Positions 1-8,949 are shown, counted from the first letter of the stretch. The stretch is DNA of 63,900 bases from Hydrogenophilales bacterium RIFOXYD1_FULL_62_11 (GCA_001802655.1 MGZO01000130.1:32117-96016), one strand, 5' to 3'. A program made the numbers and translations. The notes: generated by a model from the letters alone, not told the origin.

Positions 1-276
1 GCCGCCGTCGGTGCCGCCACCGGTGCCGTGGTGGGCGACCGCTGGAATGGTCGTGGCGTGACCACCGAGTCGCGCCCCACTCAGGTCGAGCGTTGCACCC
101 TCCACGACAACACCCGCCAGGTGTTGATCGGATACGACGTGCGCTACCGCTTCAACGGTCGCGAATTCATGACTCGCCTGCCCTATGACCCGGGCGAGTT
201 CCTCAAACTCAACGTGTCATACAGCATCGCAGAAGACCAGCGCGGCAATGGCTGGAAAAAAGGCCGGCGCAGTTGA
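1..276 (+). CDS. Glycine-zipper protein, C-terminal part (5' end outside window)
   Basis: The reading frame is open from the first base, so the gene begins upstream of the window. The first visible residues are an Ala/Gly-rich stretch ending in GAVVGDR, typical of the glycine-zipper 2TM segment of SlyB/Pcp-like envelope proteins. A soluble tail of about 75 residues follows with a YDVRYRFNGREF pattern, often seen at the end of such lipoproteins. The N-terminal signal or lipobox is not visible. Function beyond envelope association is not known. Family call is moderate because only the end is present. Confidence 0.6.
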   Translation, partial: AAVGAATGAVVGDRWNGRGVTTESRPTQVERCTLHDNTRQVLIGYDVRYRFNGREFMTRLPYDPGEFLKLNVSYSIAEDQRGNGWKKGRRS

Positions 277-320
277 GCCGTCCGCGCAATCCCTCCCCAC
301 TTCATGAAAGGAAACAGATC

Positions 321-692
321 ATGTTACGCACCACTTTGATTGCTGCACTTTTGCTCACGCCTGTCGCTGCGCTCGCCTCAGGTGACCGCCACGGTTACGG
401 AGACGGTTATGGCGACCGCTACAGCGCTCCAAGCCGCGTTGTCGTGACCCAGCCGCGCGTTGCCATCTCCATCGGCGGCGCCCCGTTCAACGGCTTCAAC
501 GCGTATTACCAGAGCGGTCCTCGCCATGTCGTCGCGGCGCCTTACTACTACGCGCCGGTGGTTGTGCGTGAACCCTATTACCGGGGTCATCGCGCCCAGC
601 ATCGCCATGCCCATCGCGACTGGCATGACGAGCGGAGAAATCACCGCAATCACGATCGCCGTCACGACAACCGCCGTGGCTGGGATGATTGA
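321..692 (+). CDS. Secreted His/Arg-rich hypothetical protein
   Basis: A protein of 123 residues starting at the ATG at 321, preceded by an AAAGGA ribosome site at 307-312. An upstream TTG in the same frame lacks a site and would spoil the signal peptide. Residues 1-21 are a clear Sec signal (MLRTTLIAALLLTPVAALAS). The mature part is Gly/Tyr-rich, then Tyr/Pro-rich, and its last 35 residues are dominated by His, Arg and Asp. I recognise no family. A periplasmic metal- or polyanion-binding role would fit the composition but is only inference. It is followed by a strong terminator. Confidence 0.65.
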   Translation: MLRTTLIAALLLTPVAALASGDRHGYGDGYGDRYSAPSRVVVTQPRVAISIGGAPFNGFNAYYQSGPRHVVAAPYYYAPVVVREPYYRGHRAQHRHAHRDWHDERRNHRNHDRRHDNRRGWDD

Positions 693-716
693 GTCCCGCT
701 GACCGCAAGTAAAAAA

Positions 717-742
717 GCCGCCTCAAACCGAGGCGGCTTTTT
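717..742. terminator. Bidirectional intrinsic terminator
   Basis: A perfect 8-bp stem, GCCGCCTC at 717-724 and GAGGCGGC at 730-737, encloses a 5-base loop. It is preceded by six A and followed by five T, so it can terminate transcription from both sides. It lies between the convergent His-rich protein gene and fpr. Confidence 0.9.
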
Positions 743-754
743 CATGGGCGGGGC

Positions 755-1501
755 TTATTCGTGATGGACGACGAAGGCCAGTTCGGTGCTGAAGTTGCCC
801 ACGCCGCGATGGTTGGTCAGCGTCCACCCAATGTCTTTAAGGTACGTCGTCATCTCGCGCGTCATCTCCGGGTTGCCGCAGATCATCACGCGGTCGTGCT
901 CGGGGTCGGGCAAGGGCAGTCCGAGACTGTGCGACAGGGCCCCGGAGCGGAACAGGTCGGCCCCGCGTTCGGGCGTGGCAAACGCTTCGCGCGTCACTGT
1001 CGGCACGTAATGCAACTGCGGGTTGCCCATGGTTTCGAGTTCGGCGCGGTAGGCCAGTTCGGCCACGCTGCGCACCGAATGCACCAGCACCACCTGTTCA
1101 AACCGCACATAGGTGGCCGGATCGCGCACCAGGCTGATGAAGGGCGCGAGGCCGGTGCCGGTCGCCAGCATGTACAGCGTCCGTCCGGGCAACACATGGT
1201 TCAGGGTGAGCGATCCGGTGGCCTTGCTGTTCACCCACACCGAACTGCCCGGCTGGACATGCACCAACTGGCTGGTGAGCGGGCCATCCGGCACGTGAAT
1301 ACTGAGAAATTCCAGATGGTCGCGGTCGGCGGTCGACACGATGGAATACGCACGTGCCACCAGCTTGCCTTCGCGCTTGAGCCCAAGCGTGACGAACTCG
1401 CCATTGGCAAACTCAAAATCTTGCGGACGGGTGAGCGTGAAGCTGAAGGTTTTGTCCGACCAGGTGCGAACGGACTGCACGGTTTGTTCACTGTAGGGCA
1501 T
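755..1501 (-). CDS. fpr: Ferredoxin--NADP+ reductase
   Basis: A 248-residue cytoplasmic flavoprotein that exchanges electrons between NADPH and ferredoxin or flavodoxin. The FAD-binding motif RAYSIVS is near residue 51, GTGLAPF near 116 is the start of the NADP domain, and VMICGNPEM near 206 is the typical nucleotide-site motif. The C-terminus ELAFV resembles the bacterial subclass I tail. A GAGGAACC ribosome site precedes the ATG. It lies 9 bp after cca and is the last gene of a minus-strand series from slt. Reductases of this class supply electrons for Fe-S assembly and oxidative-stress repair. Confidence 0.9.
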   Translation of the reverse strand: MPYSEQTVQSVRTWSDKTFSFTLTRPQDFEFANGEFVTLGLKREGKLVARAYSIVSTADRDHLEFLSIHVPDGPLTSQLVHVQPGSSVWVNSKATGSLTLNHVLPGRTLYMLATGTGLAPFISLVRDPATYVRFEQVVLVHSVRSVAELAYRAELETMGNPQLHYVPTVTREAFATPERGADLFRSGALSHSLGLPLPDPEHDRVMICGNPEMTREMTTYLKDIGWTLTNHRGVGNFSTELAFVVHHE

Positions 1502-1510
1502 GGTGGTTCC

Positions 1511-2725
1511 TCAACGTGATTGTTTCCAGGCGTCGACTGCTGTCGCGCGTGCGTGGAATACCGCTTCGCGCACCTTGTCTGGCGCAGACGCCCGAGCTAC
1601 TGCGCCAGCATCGACCGCGCGCGCAACCGCAAGCGCCTGCGCCAAAAAATCCGCTGCGGGAAAATCCCGTGTTTCATAGCCGGGTCGGCCACGAAAATCA
1701 CATTCGCAGGCCTGCAAAAACTCGGTGAAGCGGTCCGGGCGGCGAAACGCGTCGACGCGTTCGAGCAGTTCGACGATCGTGGCTGCGCGAAGTTCCAGCG
1801 CGCGGTGCGCGTTGCCGTGGTCGCGCGCGACCGCAACCGCGAGATCACGGCAATCGGCTGGAACCCGGATGCGTTCGCACAAAGCCCGCACCAGGTCGAC
1901 GCTTTTCGCTTCGTGGCCGTGATGTTTCGGCCATAACTCGGGTGGCGTCACGCCCTTACCCAGATCGTGCGTCAGCGCGGCGAAGCGCACCGGCAGACTG
2001 AACCCGTGTTGCGCAGCCCAATCGACGACGAGCATGACGTGGATGCCGGTATCAATTTCAGGATGATGGGCGGGCGGTTGCGGCACACCAAACAGGCGGT
2101 CGATTTCCGGGAACAGTCGGGCCAGCGCGCCGCAGTCGCGCAGCACCCGGAACATGCGCGACGGCTGCGCTTCCATCAGTCCGCGCGCGATTTCCTGCCA
2201 TACGCGTTCAGGCACCAGCGCATCGACTTCACCGTTATCCACCATCTGCCGCATCAGCGCGTTGGTTTCCGCCGCCACGGTGAACGCGGTGAAGCGGGCA
2301 GCAAAACGCGCCACCCGCAGGATCCGCACCGGGTCTTCGGCAAACGCCTCGCTCACATGACGGAAAGTATGCGTGACCAGATCGCGCTGGCCGCCGTAGG
2401 GATCAATCAAGGCGCCGTCGCTGTCCTCGGCGATGGCGTTGATGGTGAGGTCGCGGCGCGACAGATCCTCCTCCAGCGTCACGTCGGGCGAGGCATGAAC
2501 GGTAAAGCCTTTGTAGCCTGCGCCGGACTTGCGTTCAGTGCGCGCCAGCGCGTATTCGGCGTGGGTGCCGGGATGCAGAAAAACCGGAAAGTCCTTGCCG
2601 ACCGGCTGGTAACCCAGCGCCACCATCTGCTCGGGCGTGGCGCCGACGACCACGTAGTCGCGATCGGCTACGGGCAGGCCCAGCAAACGGTCGCGCACGG
2701 CACCGCCGACAACGTAGGATTTCAT
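1511..2725 (-). CDS. cca: CCA tRNA nucleotidyltransferase (with HD domain)
   Basis: A 404-residue class II enzyme that adds or repairs the 3' CCA end of tRNA. The N-terminal motif YVVGGAVRDRLLG and the nearby DRDYVVVG form the polymerase beta core. RRDLTINAIA marks the next family motif. An HD phosphohydrolase segment (THDLGKG) follows in the C-terminal half, as in E. coli Cca. I start it at the ATG at 2725, because the frame upstream shows no family homology. That ATG overlaps the stop of the small upstream ORF as ATGA, so translation is probably coupled. Confidence 0.93.
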   Translation of the reverse strand: MKSYVVGGAVRDRLLGLPVADRDYVVVGATPEQMVALGYQPVGKDFPVFLHPGTHAEYALARTERKSGAGYKGFTVHASPDVTLEEDLSRRDLTINAIAEDSDGALIDPYGGQRDLVTHTFRHVSEAFAEDPVRILRVARFAARFTAFTVAAETNALMRQMVDNGEVDALVPERVWQEIARGLMEAQPSRMFRVLRDCGALARLFPEIDRLFGVPQPPAHHPEIDTGIHVMLVVDWAAQHGFSLPVRFAALTHDLGKGVTPPELWPKHHGHEAKSVDLVRALCERIRVPADCRDLAVAVARDHGNAHRALELRAATIVELLERVDAFRRPDRFTEFLQACECDFRGRPGYETRDFPAADFLAQALAVARAVDAGAVARASAPDKVREAVFHARATAVDAWKQSR

Positions 2726-2898
2726 GAATCGAGGAAGCCACAGCCGGACGCATCCGAAGCTGTGGTTGGATGGAGGTGGGTGCCTGCCTCGAAGCCACGA
2801 AGCAGGCTGACGCGGCCGACATCCAGCAGGAGCCGCAGGCACGTGGCAATGTCACCCAAGCCGTGAATGTGAACGAAAGCTGTCAAGTCAGTATTCAT
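2722..2898 (-). CDS. Small hypothetical protein coupled to cca
   Basis: A 58-residue ORF whose ATG at 2898 has a TGAGGG ribosome site 4-5 bases upstream. Its TGA overlaps the cca start by four bases. The product (MNTDLTAFVHIHGLG at the start) has no signal peptide or membrane segment, and I recognise no family. The ribosome site and the ATGA junction argue that it is translated, either as a functional small protein or as a leader peptide controlling cca. Conservation has not been tested. Confidence 0.45.
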   Translation of the reverse strand: MNTDLTAFVHIHGLGDIATCLRLLLDVGRVSLLRGFEAGTHLHPTTASDASGCGFLDS

Positions 2899-2937
2899 GC
2901 AACCCTCATTGCGGTAACGGGCGATCAATTGCGGCTT

Positions 2938-3159
2938 TCAGGGTAAAGGGCTGGCGGCCTCCCAGCGTGCAATTGCTGCACGCGCCCGCTCATAATCATC
3001 CTCGCCAACAAGCAGACGCACAAAGCCCTGCGCCGGCAGCTCGCCCATGCCGCCCTGCAGATACGCACCGACTACCTGGGTAGCGATTCCCTCCTGCATG
3101 AGAAACCCCTGCAGAATATGGGCTTCAATCGAATTCGACGCTTCGTACACGGTCCGCAT
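2938..3159 (-). CDS. DUF2007 family protein
   Basis: A 73-residue cytoplasmic protein with the DUF2007 pattern: MRTVYEASNSIEAHILQGFLMQEGI at the start, then a predicted beta strand and helix ending in DDYERARAAI. The fold resembles the ferredoxin-like regulators related to the PII superfamily, hence the usual label of putative signal-transducing protein. No reaction is known. It is 3 bp downstream of the NDUFA9-like gene, so the two are almost certainly co-transcribed. Confidence 0.75.
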   Translation of the reverse strand: MRTVYEASNSIEAHILQGFLMQEGIATQVVGAYLQGGMGELPAQGFVRLLVGEDDYERARAAIARWEAASPLP

Positions 3160-3162
3160 ACA

Positions 3163-4200
3163 TCAACGCCCGGCGTTCTCCCGATAGCCTTCATAACGCG
3201 CACGTGGCGAATCGGCATTCAGATATTCAGGCGCGATGGCTTCGAGCGCGGCAGGCTGAAAGCCGAACACGTCGGGCCAGCCGCCCTTGCAGACGTTATC
3301 GGTGCACATGGCGTAAAAGTTGTCGCGCGTCATCAGCTTTTTGCCGGGCTTGAATTCCAGCGCCCAGGCTTGGAGGTAGGAGCAGAAATTACACAGCGAA
3401 AAAATGCTGCGCTTTTTGCCGATGACTTCACCGACGTAGCTCACCAGTTCTTTCAGGGTGTAGGCCTTGGGCCCGCACAAATCGTAGCTCTGGCCATAGG
3501 TCGCCGTGTTGTCGAGGCTGTCGGCAAAGGCGCGCGCGACGTCGTCCACGTGCACCGGCGCAAAGCGTGCATTCGCATTGCCCAGCGGCATGATGGGGAA
3601 AGTTTTGAGCAGGCGGGCGAACATGGTCAGGAACGAATCACCCCGGCCAAAAATCACCGACGGGCGGAAAATCGTGATATTCAGGCCATAGCCATGGATC
3701 AGCTTGGGGCCATTGAGATACCAGCTTTCGTGCTCGATGTGGTGCATCCCGGACTCGCGCACCAGGAACTCGGCCACGCCCTTGGAACGCTGGTAGGCCG
3801 AGCGCGAGTTGGGATGCGCACCCAGCGCGCTCATGTGCAGCAAACGATGCACGCCGGCTTCGCCACAGGCGTGGATCACCTTGCGCGGCAGTTCGATATG
3901 GGTTTGATGGAAGTCGCCGCGCCGTGCGCTCGGCAGGTCGACGCGGCCGATCTTGTCCTCATGCAGGATGCCCACCAGATTGATCACGGCATCCATGCCC
4001 CGGAACTGGCGGATCAGCTCCTGCTGATCGTGCACGTCAGCCTCGACCACTTCAACCGTGGGCAGCAGGATCAGTTCCTTGGCCATTTCGCGACGGTGGC
4101 TGAGCACACGAACCTGAAGGCCACGGGCGGCGAGCTGGCTGACGAGATGCGTACCGACAAAGCCGGAACCGCCCAGAATGCAAATGCGTTCAATCTTCAT
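3163..4200 (-). CDS. NDUFA9-like NAD(P)-dependent epimerase/dehydratase
   Basis: A 345-residue atypical short-chain dehydrogenase of the complex I NDUFA9 group. The Rossmann motif GGSGFVGTHL is at residues 10-19, YQRSKG supplies the YxxxK pair, and TIFRPSVIFGRGDSF is the group signature. It may also be described as an NAD(P)H-binding epimerase-like protein; substrate unknown. Compared with relatives I know, there is an extra segment of about 20 residues (around MHHIEHESWYLNG) between the YxxxK helix and the TIFRPS strand. It sits downstream of slt with a 77-bp gap that may hold a promoter. Confidence 0.8.
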   Translation of the reverse strand: MKIERICILGGSGFVGTHLVSQLAARGLQVRVLSHRREMAKELILLPTVEVVEADVHDQQELIRQFRGMDAVINLVGILHEDKIGRVDLPSARRGDFHQTHIELPRKVIHACGEAGVHRLLHMSALGAHPNSRSAYQRSKGVAEFLVRESGMHHIEHESWYLNGPKLIHGYGLNITIFRPSVIFGRGDSFLTMFARLLKTFPIMPLGNANARFAPVHVDDVARAFADSLDNTATYGQSYDLCGPKAYTLKELVSYVGEVIGKKRSIFSLCNFCSYLQAWALEFKPGKKLMTRDNFYAMCTDNVCKGGWPDVFGFQPAALEAIAPEYLNADSPRARYEGYRENAGR

Positions 4201-4277
4201 GATTATTTAAGGTTATCTGTATATAAGACGATCCTGATTTTAGCGCGGAACGCCTCCATTGCGCGCGACTTGCCCGT

Positions 4278-6200
4278 TCACGACGGACTTGCAGCCGGGG
4301 TCTTGCGCGGCGGCACCACACCCAGCCGGTCTTTCAGCAGCACCGAAGGCTGGCCGAAACGCGCAGCGTAATACATGGCGTTGCTCATCACTTTTTTTAC
4401 GTAGTCGCGGGTTTCAGCAAACGGGATCGATTCAATATAAACAGCAGCCTCCATCGGCTGATTGCCACGCCAGCGCTGCGCGCGTCCCGGGCCGGCATTG
4501 TAGGCGGCGGTGGCGAGCACCGGCGAGCCATCCAGGCTGGTCTGCACATGCTTCAGGTAATACGAGCCGAACTGGATATTGCGGGCGGGATCCTGCATTT
4601 CGCTGGTGTTGAATCGCTTGATACCCAGCCGCTGCGCAATCCAGCGCGCAGTAGCCGGCATGATCTGCATCAGTCCGGATGCCCCGACCCCGGAGCGGGC
4701 AACATTGATGAAGCGGCTTTCCTGCCGCATCAGGCCAAACACCCAGGCTTCATCGATCTGGTTATCGCGCGCAGCCTGCTGCGCCAGCTCGCGATACGGT
4801 GCCAGAAAACGCAGCTCGAAATCATGCAGTTCGCGGGTACGTTCAGCGGTGTTGATGGCGCGGTCATACCACGCCATCTGCCGTGCCAACTCGGCGGCGG
4901 CCAGCAACTGGGTGTCGGTAAATGACTGGATCGTCCAGTTCCATTCCAGCGCGGCATCGCTGCGCAAGCCGAGGTCATACAAAGCCCGCGCCCGTGCAAT
5001 GCCAGGGTTGCGCGCAATGGCCGCGAGGTTTTCGCCACCGGTTTTGACATTGATCTGCGGTGCCTGCATCACCGGCCCCAGTTCTTCCTGCGCCAGTTGA
5101 CCGTAGTAGTGATGCTCGCGCGCCAGTGCCAGAAAAATCGCATTCGCTGCCTGCCGCTGGTTGTTGGCCTGTAGCGCGCGCGCGCGCCAGTAACGCCAGA
5201 CAGCCTGCGTACGGGTCGCCTCGCCCATGCTCTCGATCACCCGTTGCACGCTCGGCCAATCGCCTGCTCGCAACGCAACACGCACCCACCATTCGCGCTG
5301 AAAATCAGTGACGGCAACAGTGCCCGCCCGGGGGTACCAGTCCAGTGCGACCGGCTCATGACGGCGTGCTGCCCAGGTGGCCAGACGCGCCCAGGCAGCT
5401 TGCTGCTCGGCCTCGTTCAATTTCGAGGCGATTTTCTGCAGTGCCGACTCGGCCGAACGGGAGTTGCTTTTTGCGACCTGATCCAGCGCATACAAGGCCA
5501 GCTCGCGCTCGCCTCGCTGGTTGAGGTCCAGTTTGCCACTGCTCAGCAGTCGTGCCGGATCGCGCGCCGCCTGATCGAACGCGCTCGCAGCGGTGCGCTG
5601 CGCTTCCGGCAGGGCACGGGACACGGCCTGCCCCACCCGTAGATTGCCTGCATCCAGCGCCAGCCGCATGCGCCGCCACACATCCTCTTCATTGATAAGC
5701 CCGGCATCCATCAACTGGCTGAACAATGGATCGCAGGCATTCGGCAAATCCCGTCCACTGAACCACAACGCCACCGCCTCGCGTACATGGCTGCGATTGC
5801 CCTGCGCCCATTCGGCACGATAGGCATAGCACTGATGCGCGACATCGGATTTGACCAGACGCGGATACTCCGCCAGGTATTGCGGCCAGGCTGCCCGTGC
5901 GCCCAGGGACTTGAGCCAGTCGGCGCGAACGGATTCGGCCAGGCGGCTGTCCGGATAGCGCGCCAGAAAATCGACAATGCGTGCCTCATCAGCCCGCCCC
6001 GACAGCATCAGACGCCAATACTCGACATAGGGTGACAACACGTGATCAGCTGGCACCTCAGCCGCAGCGCGTTCGAGGTTTGCCACCTGCCGCGCGCCAT
6101 AGGCTGCATGCGCACGCTGTACAGCCGCATCACCTGTTTCTGCCCAGACCGGTAATGCGGCAAACAGGCTCAGGATCAAAACGTAAAGAAATTTCATCAT
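4278..6200 (-). CDS. slt: Soluble lytic murein transglycosylase (Slt70 type)
   Basis: A 640-residue periplasmic enzyme that cleaves the MurNAc-GlcNAc bond of peptidoglycan to give 1,6-anhydro products. A signal peptide covers about residues 1-20 (ending PVWAE). A long alpha-superhelical region follows, then the catalytic domain with GLMRQESRF (catalytic Glu about residue 494), ASGLMQIMPATA and TAAYNAGPGR. Length matches E. coli Slt70. It heads the minus-strand group running to fpr, although the 77-bp gap after it may separate transcription units. Confidence 0.93.
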   Translation of the reverse strand: MMKFLYVLILSLFAALPVWAETGDAAVQRAHAAYGARQVANLERAAAEVPADHVLSPYVEYWRLMLSGRADEARIVDFLARYPDSRLAESVRADWLKSLGARAAWPQYLAEYPRLVKSDVAHQCYAYRAEWAQGNRSHVREAVALWFSGRDLPNACDPLFSQLMDAGLINEEDVWRRMRLALDAGNLRVGQAVSRALPEAQRTAASAFDQAARDPARLLSSGKLDLNQRGERELALYALDQVAKSNSRSAESALQKIASKLNEAEQQAAWARLATWAARRHEPVALDWYPRAGTVAVTDFQREWWVRVALRAGDWPSVQRVIESMGEATRTQAVWRYWRARALQANNQRQAANAIFLALAREHHYYGQLAQEELGPVMQAPQINVKTGGENLAAIARNPGIARARALYDLGLRSDAALEWNWTIQSFTDTQLLAAAELARQMAWYDRAINTAERTRELHDFELRFLAPYRELAQQAARDNQIDEAWVFGLMRQESRFINVARSGVGASGLMQIMPATARWIAQRLGIKRFNTSEMQDPARNIQFGSYYLKHVQTSLDGSPVLATAAYNAGPGRAQRWRGNQPMEAAVYIESIPFAETRDYVKKVMSNAMYYAARFGQPSVLLKDRLGVVPPRKTPAASPS

Positions 6201-6300
6201 GGATCGAGGTTAACACGCAGCCGTTTCCAGCAAACAAGGCGAGGGTGCCATCCGCCGCAAGCGGTGCCTGGCGTGCGCGCCAGAATCCAATAGACCGCAA

Positions 6301-6483
6301 TTAATCCAAAGGTTTGATCCCGTTTTTGAATTTTTCACGGTGCGGCGTGTGCAACAGGTCAGGGCGTTTGACTTTACGTCCGCCAGCACGCGTGCCCAGC
6401 GAGAAAACCATTCGCCTCTGCATACGGCCTCGCCCCACTTGCCAGGGCGCCGACGTCCTGCCCGGCAGGAACGCCTGCGGCAT
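6301..6483 (-). CDS. Possible small protein downstream of ilvA
   Basis: A 60-residue ORF beginning 11 bases after the ilvA stop. Its C-terminal half is basic (GGRKVKRPDLLHTPHREKFK) and reads like a real protein rather than a shadow frame, but the ribosome site is poor (TCCGG) and I recognise no family. The 100 bases between its stop and slt show nothing else. It may be chance. Confidence 0.3.
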   Translation of the reverse strand: MPQAFLPGRTSAPWQVGRGRMQRRMVFSLGTRAGGRKVKRPDLLHTPHREKFKNGIKPLD

Positions 6484-6494
6484 CCGGATATCAC

Positions 6495-8012
6495 TCAGGC
6501 CAGAAAAAGCCGGTACGCAGGATTGTGCGACTCGTCCCAGTAACGGTAGCCCAGCCCCTCCAGAAACGTCTGGAAGCTGGGCTTTTCCTTGTCCGGCACC
6601 TGGATGCCCACCAGCACACGGCCATGGTCGGCCCCATGGTTGCGGTAGTGGAACAGGCTGATGTTCCAGCCCTGACTCATGCTTTCAAGAAAGCGCATCA
6701 GCGCGCCGGGGCGCTCGGGAAACTCGAAGCGGTACAGCACTTCGTTGACCGCATCGGGTGCGCGCCCGCCCACCAGATGGCGAATGTGCAGCTTGGCCAT
6801 TTCGTTGTCGGAGAGATCGAGCGCGTCGATGCCGTGGCGCTTGAGCAATTCGACCACCCGCTTGCCTTCGCCTGCACCCGGCACGGACAGACCGACAAAC
6901 ACGCGCGCGGTTTTGGGGTCGGAAAAGCGGTAGTTGAACTCAGTGATGTTGCGCGCGCCCAGCAACGAGCAAAAGGTCTTGAAACTGCCCGGCGTTTCGG
7001 GAATGGTGACAGCCAGCACGGCTTCCCGCTGTTCACCCAGTTCCGCACGTTCGGCGATATAGCGCAGGCGATCGAAATTCATGTTGGCACCGGATGCCAC
7101 CGCGACCAGCGTCTTGCCCTTGAGCTTGCCGCTGGCAATGGCCGCCTTCATCCCGGCGATCGACAGCGCGCCCGCTGGTTCCAGGATCGAACGCGTGTCT
7201 TCGAACACATCCTTGATCGCGGCACAGATGGCGTCGTTATTCACGCGGATGATTTCGTCCACGTACAGCTGGGTCAGCCGGAAGGTTTCCTTGCCGACCA
7301 GCTTCACCGCCACGCCGTCGGCAAAAATACCCACGCGCGACAGCGTGACGCGCTCGCCTGCTTCCAGCGAGCGCGCCATCGCGTCGGCGTCTTCGGGCTC
7401 GACGCCGACAATGCGGATGTCCGGCCGCAGACGCTTGATGTAAGCCGCCATGCCGGCGATCAACCCGCCGCCGCCGACCGGGATGTAGACCGAGTGGATG
7501 GGCCCCGGATGCTGGCGCAGCAATTCCATCGCCACCGTGCCCTGCCCGGCGATGACATCGGGGTCGTCGTAGGGGTGCACGAAAGTGGCCTTGGCTTCCT
7601 TGGCAAACTCCATGGCATGGGCGTATGCATCGTCGTAACTGTCTCCATGCAAGACCACCTGCGCGTTGCGCGCCAGCACCGCATCGACCTTGATTTTCGG
7701 CGTGGTGGCCGGCATCACGATGGTGGCCGAGACACCCAGCTTCTGCGCCGCCAGCGCCACCCCCTGCGCGTGATTGCCGGCCGAGGCCGCAACCACGCCA
7801 CGCGCCAGCTGGGCAGGGCTCAGCCGCACCATCTTGTTGTAGGCGCCGCGACACTTGAACGAGAACACCGGCTGCAGGTCTTCGCGCTTCAGCAAAACCG
7901 TGTTGCCGAGCCGCCGCGACAGGTTGTGGGCGGGGTCGAGCGGCGATTCCACCGCGACATCGTAGACGCGCGAAGTGAGGATGCGTTCAAGGTAATCGTC
8001 GGGTTGGCTCAT
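6495..8012 (-). CDS. ilvA: Threonine ammonia-lyase, biosynthetic
   Basis: A 505-residue PLP enzyme that deaminates threonine to 2-oxobutanoate, the first committed step to isoleucine. The PLP-lysine motif FSFKCRGAYNKM is near residue 50, ASAGNHAQGVA near 90, and the glycine-rich phosphate loop PVGGGGLIAG near 180. Two ACT-like regulatory domains fill residues 330-505, the arrangement of the isoleucine-inhibited biosynthetic form rather than the short catabolic one. It is divergent from rpiA across a 69-bp gap that must hold both promoters. Confidence 0.95.
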   Translation of the reverse strand: MSQPDDYLERILTSRVYDVAVESPLDPAHNLSRRLGNTVLLKREDLQPVFSFKCRGAYNKMVRLSPAQLARGVVAASAGNHAQGVALAAQKLGVSATIVMPATTPKIKVDAVLARNAQVVLHGDSYDDAYAHAMEFAKEAKATFVHPYDDPDVIAGQGTVAMELLRQHPGPIHSVYIPVGGGGLIAGMAAYIKRLRPDIRIVGVEPEDADAMARSLEAGERVTLSRVGIFADGVAVKLVGKETFRLTQLYVDEIIRVNNDAICAAIKDVFEDTRSILEPAGALSIAGMKAAIASGKLKGKTLVAVASGANMNFDRLRYIAERAELGEQREAVLAVTIPETPGSFKTFCSLLGARNITEFNYRFSDPKTARVFVGLSVPGAGEGKRVVELLKRHGIDALDLSDNEMAKLHIRHLVGGRAPDAVNEVLYRFEFPERPGALMRFLESMSQGWNISLFHYRNHGADHGRVLVGIQVPDKEKPSFQTFLEGLGYRYWDESHNPAYRLFLA

Positions 8013-8081
8013 GGCGATGGTTTGAAAAAAGACAGCGATGCCGCTATCTTAGCGGGCTGAATTCAAATAGACGAAACCAAA

Positions 8082-8738
8082 ATGACTCAAGACGAAATGA
8101 AGCAAGCGGTAGCACGTGCTGCCGTGGAGTATGCCCGCGGCGGCATCATCGGCGTAGGTACGGGCTCGACCGCCAACTATTTCATCGACGCACTGGCTGA
8201 CGTGAAAGGCCGCATCGACGGCGCCGTCGCCAGCTCGGAAGCGACCGCTACCCGCCTGAAAAGCCATGGCATTCAGGTGCTAGATCTCAACAGCGTGGGC
8301 GAACTTGAAATCTACGTCGACGGCGCCGATGAAATCACCGAGCACTTCGCCATGATCAAGGGCGGTGGCGGCGCGCTGACACGCGAGAAAATCGTCGCGG
8401 CATGCAGCAAGCAATTCATCTGCATCGCCGACGAAAGTAAGCTGGTGGGTGTCATGGGGCAGTTCCCGCTGCCGGTCGAGGTGATTCCGATGGCACGTTC
8501 ATACGTGGCACGCGAACTGGTGAAGCTGGGCGGACAGCCGCGTCTGCGTGAGGGTTACACAACGGACAACGGCAATATCATTCTCGATGTGCACGGTCTG
8601 TCGATCATCGACCCGGTTTCACTGGAAACCGCGATCAATCACATTGTTGGCGTGGTCACCAATGGTCTGTTTGCGCGGCGTGGCGCGGATGTGTTGCTGC
8701 TGGGCACCGCCAGCGGCGTCAAGACCTACAAAAAATAA
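8082..8738 (+). CDS. rpiA: Ribose-5-phosphate isomerase A
   Basis: A 218-residue cytoplasmic enzyme interconverting ribose 5-phosphate and ribulose 5-phosphate in the pentose phosphate and Calvin cycles. The substrate-loop motif GVGTGSTA is at about residues 24-31, DGADEI near 84 and the catalytic region KGGGGALTREK near 94-104. Length is the family norm. Its stop faces that of yacG. A GCTTGCGC hairpin at 8749-8770 spans the junction but has no T-run. Confidence 0.95.
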   Translation: MTQDEMKQAVARAAVEYARGGIIGVGTGSTANYFIDALADVKGRIDGAVASSEATATRLKSHGIQVLDLNSVGELEIYVDGADEITEHFAMIKGGGGALTREKIVAACSKQFICIADESKLVGVMGQFPLPVEVIPMARSYVARELVKLGGQPRLREGYTTDNGNIILDVHGLSIIDPVSLETAINHIVGVVTNGLFARRGADVLLLGTASGVKTYKK

Positions 8739-8757
8739 AACCGTCCTTGCTTGCGCT

Positions 8758-8949
8758 TTATTGCGCAAGCGGAGGCGTGTCCTCGGATTCCGGTTCCTGC
8801 TCTTCAGCGGGCACGCGATATTTTTCCGTCGCCCACTGCCCAAGATCGATCAACTTGCAGCGTTCGCTGCAAAACGGTTTCCAGCGGTTCTCCGCGGTCC
8901 AGTTCACGGCCGCGTTACAGGTCGGGCAAGTCACCACCGGTATTTTCAT
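8758..8949 (-). CDS. yacG: DNA gyrase inhibitor / zinc-binding protein YacG
   Basis: A 63-residue zinc-finger protein. The four ligands are visible as C8, C11, C27 and C31 (CPTC and CSERC), followed by the IDLGQWATEKYRVP signature. In E. coli YacG binds GyrB and blocks DNA binding by gyrase. Its ATG overlaps the zapD stop by four bases, placing it last in the pilBCD-coaE-zapD-yacG operon. The acidic C-terminal tail is variable in the family. Confidence 0.92.
   Translation of the reverse strand: MKIPVVTCPTCNAAVNWTAENRWKPFCSERCKLIDLGQWATEKYRVPAEEQEPESEDTPPLAQ

Noticed and set aside
6525..8060. 511-codon plus-strand frame opposite ilvA
   Set aside because: It is the antisense shadow of a clear ilvA gene; its His/Gln/Arg/Asp-rich composition with no domain is typical of high-GC shadow frames.
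8749..8770. GCTTGCGC...GCGCAAGC hairpin between rpiA and yacG
   Set aside because: Good 8-bp stem but no T-run on either side, so not called a terminator.
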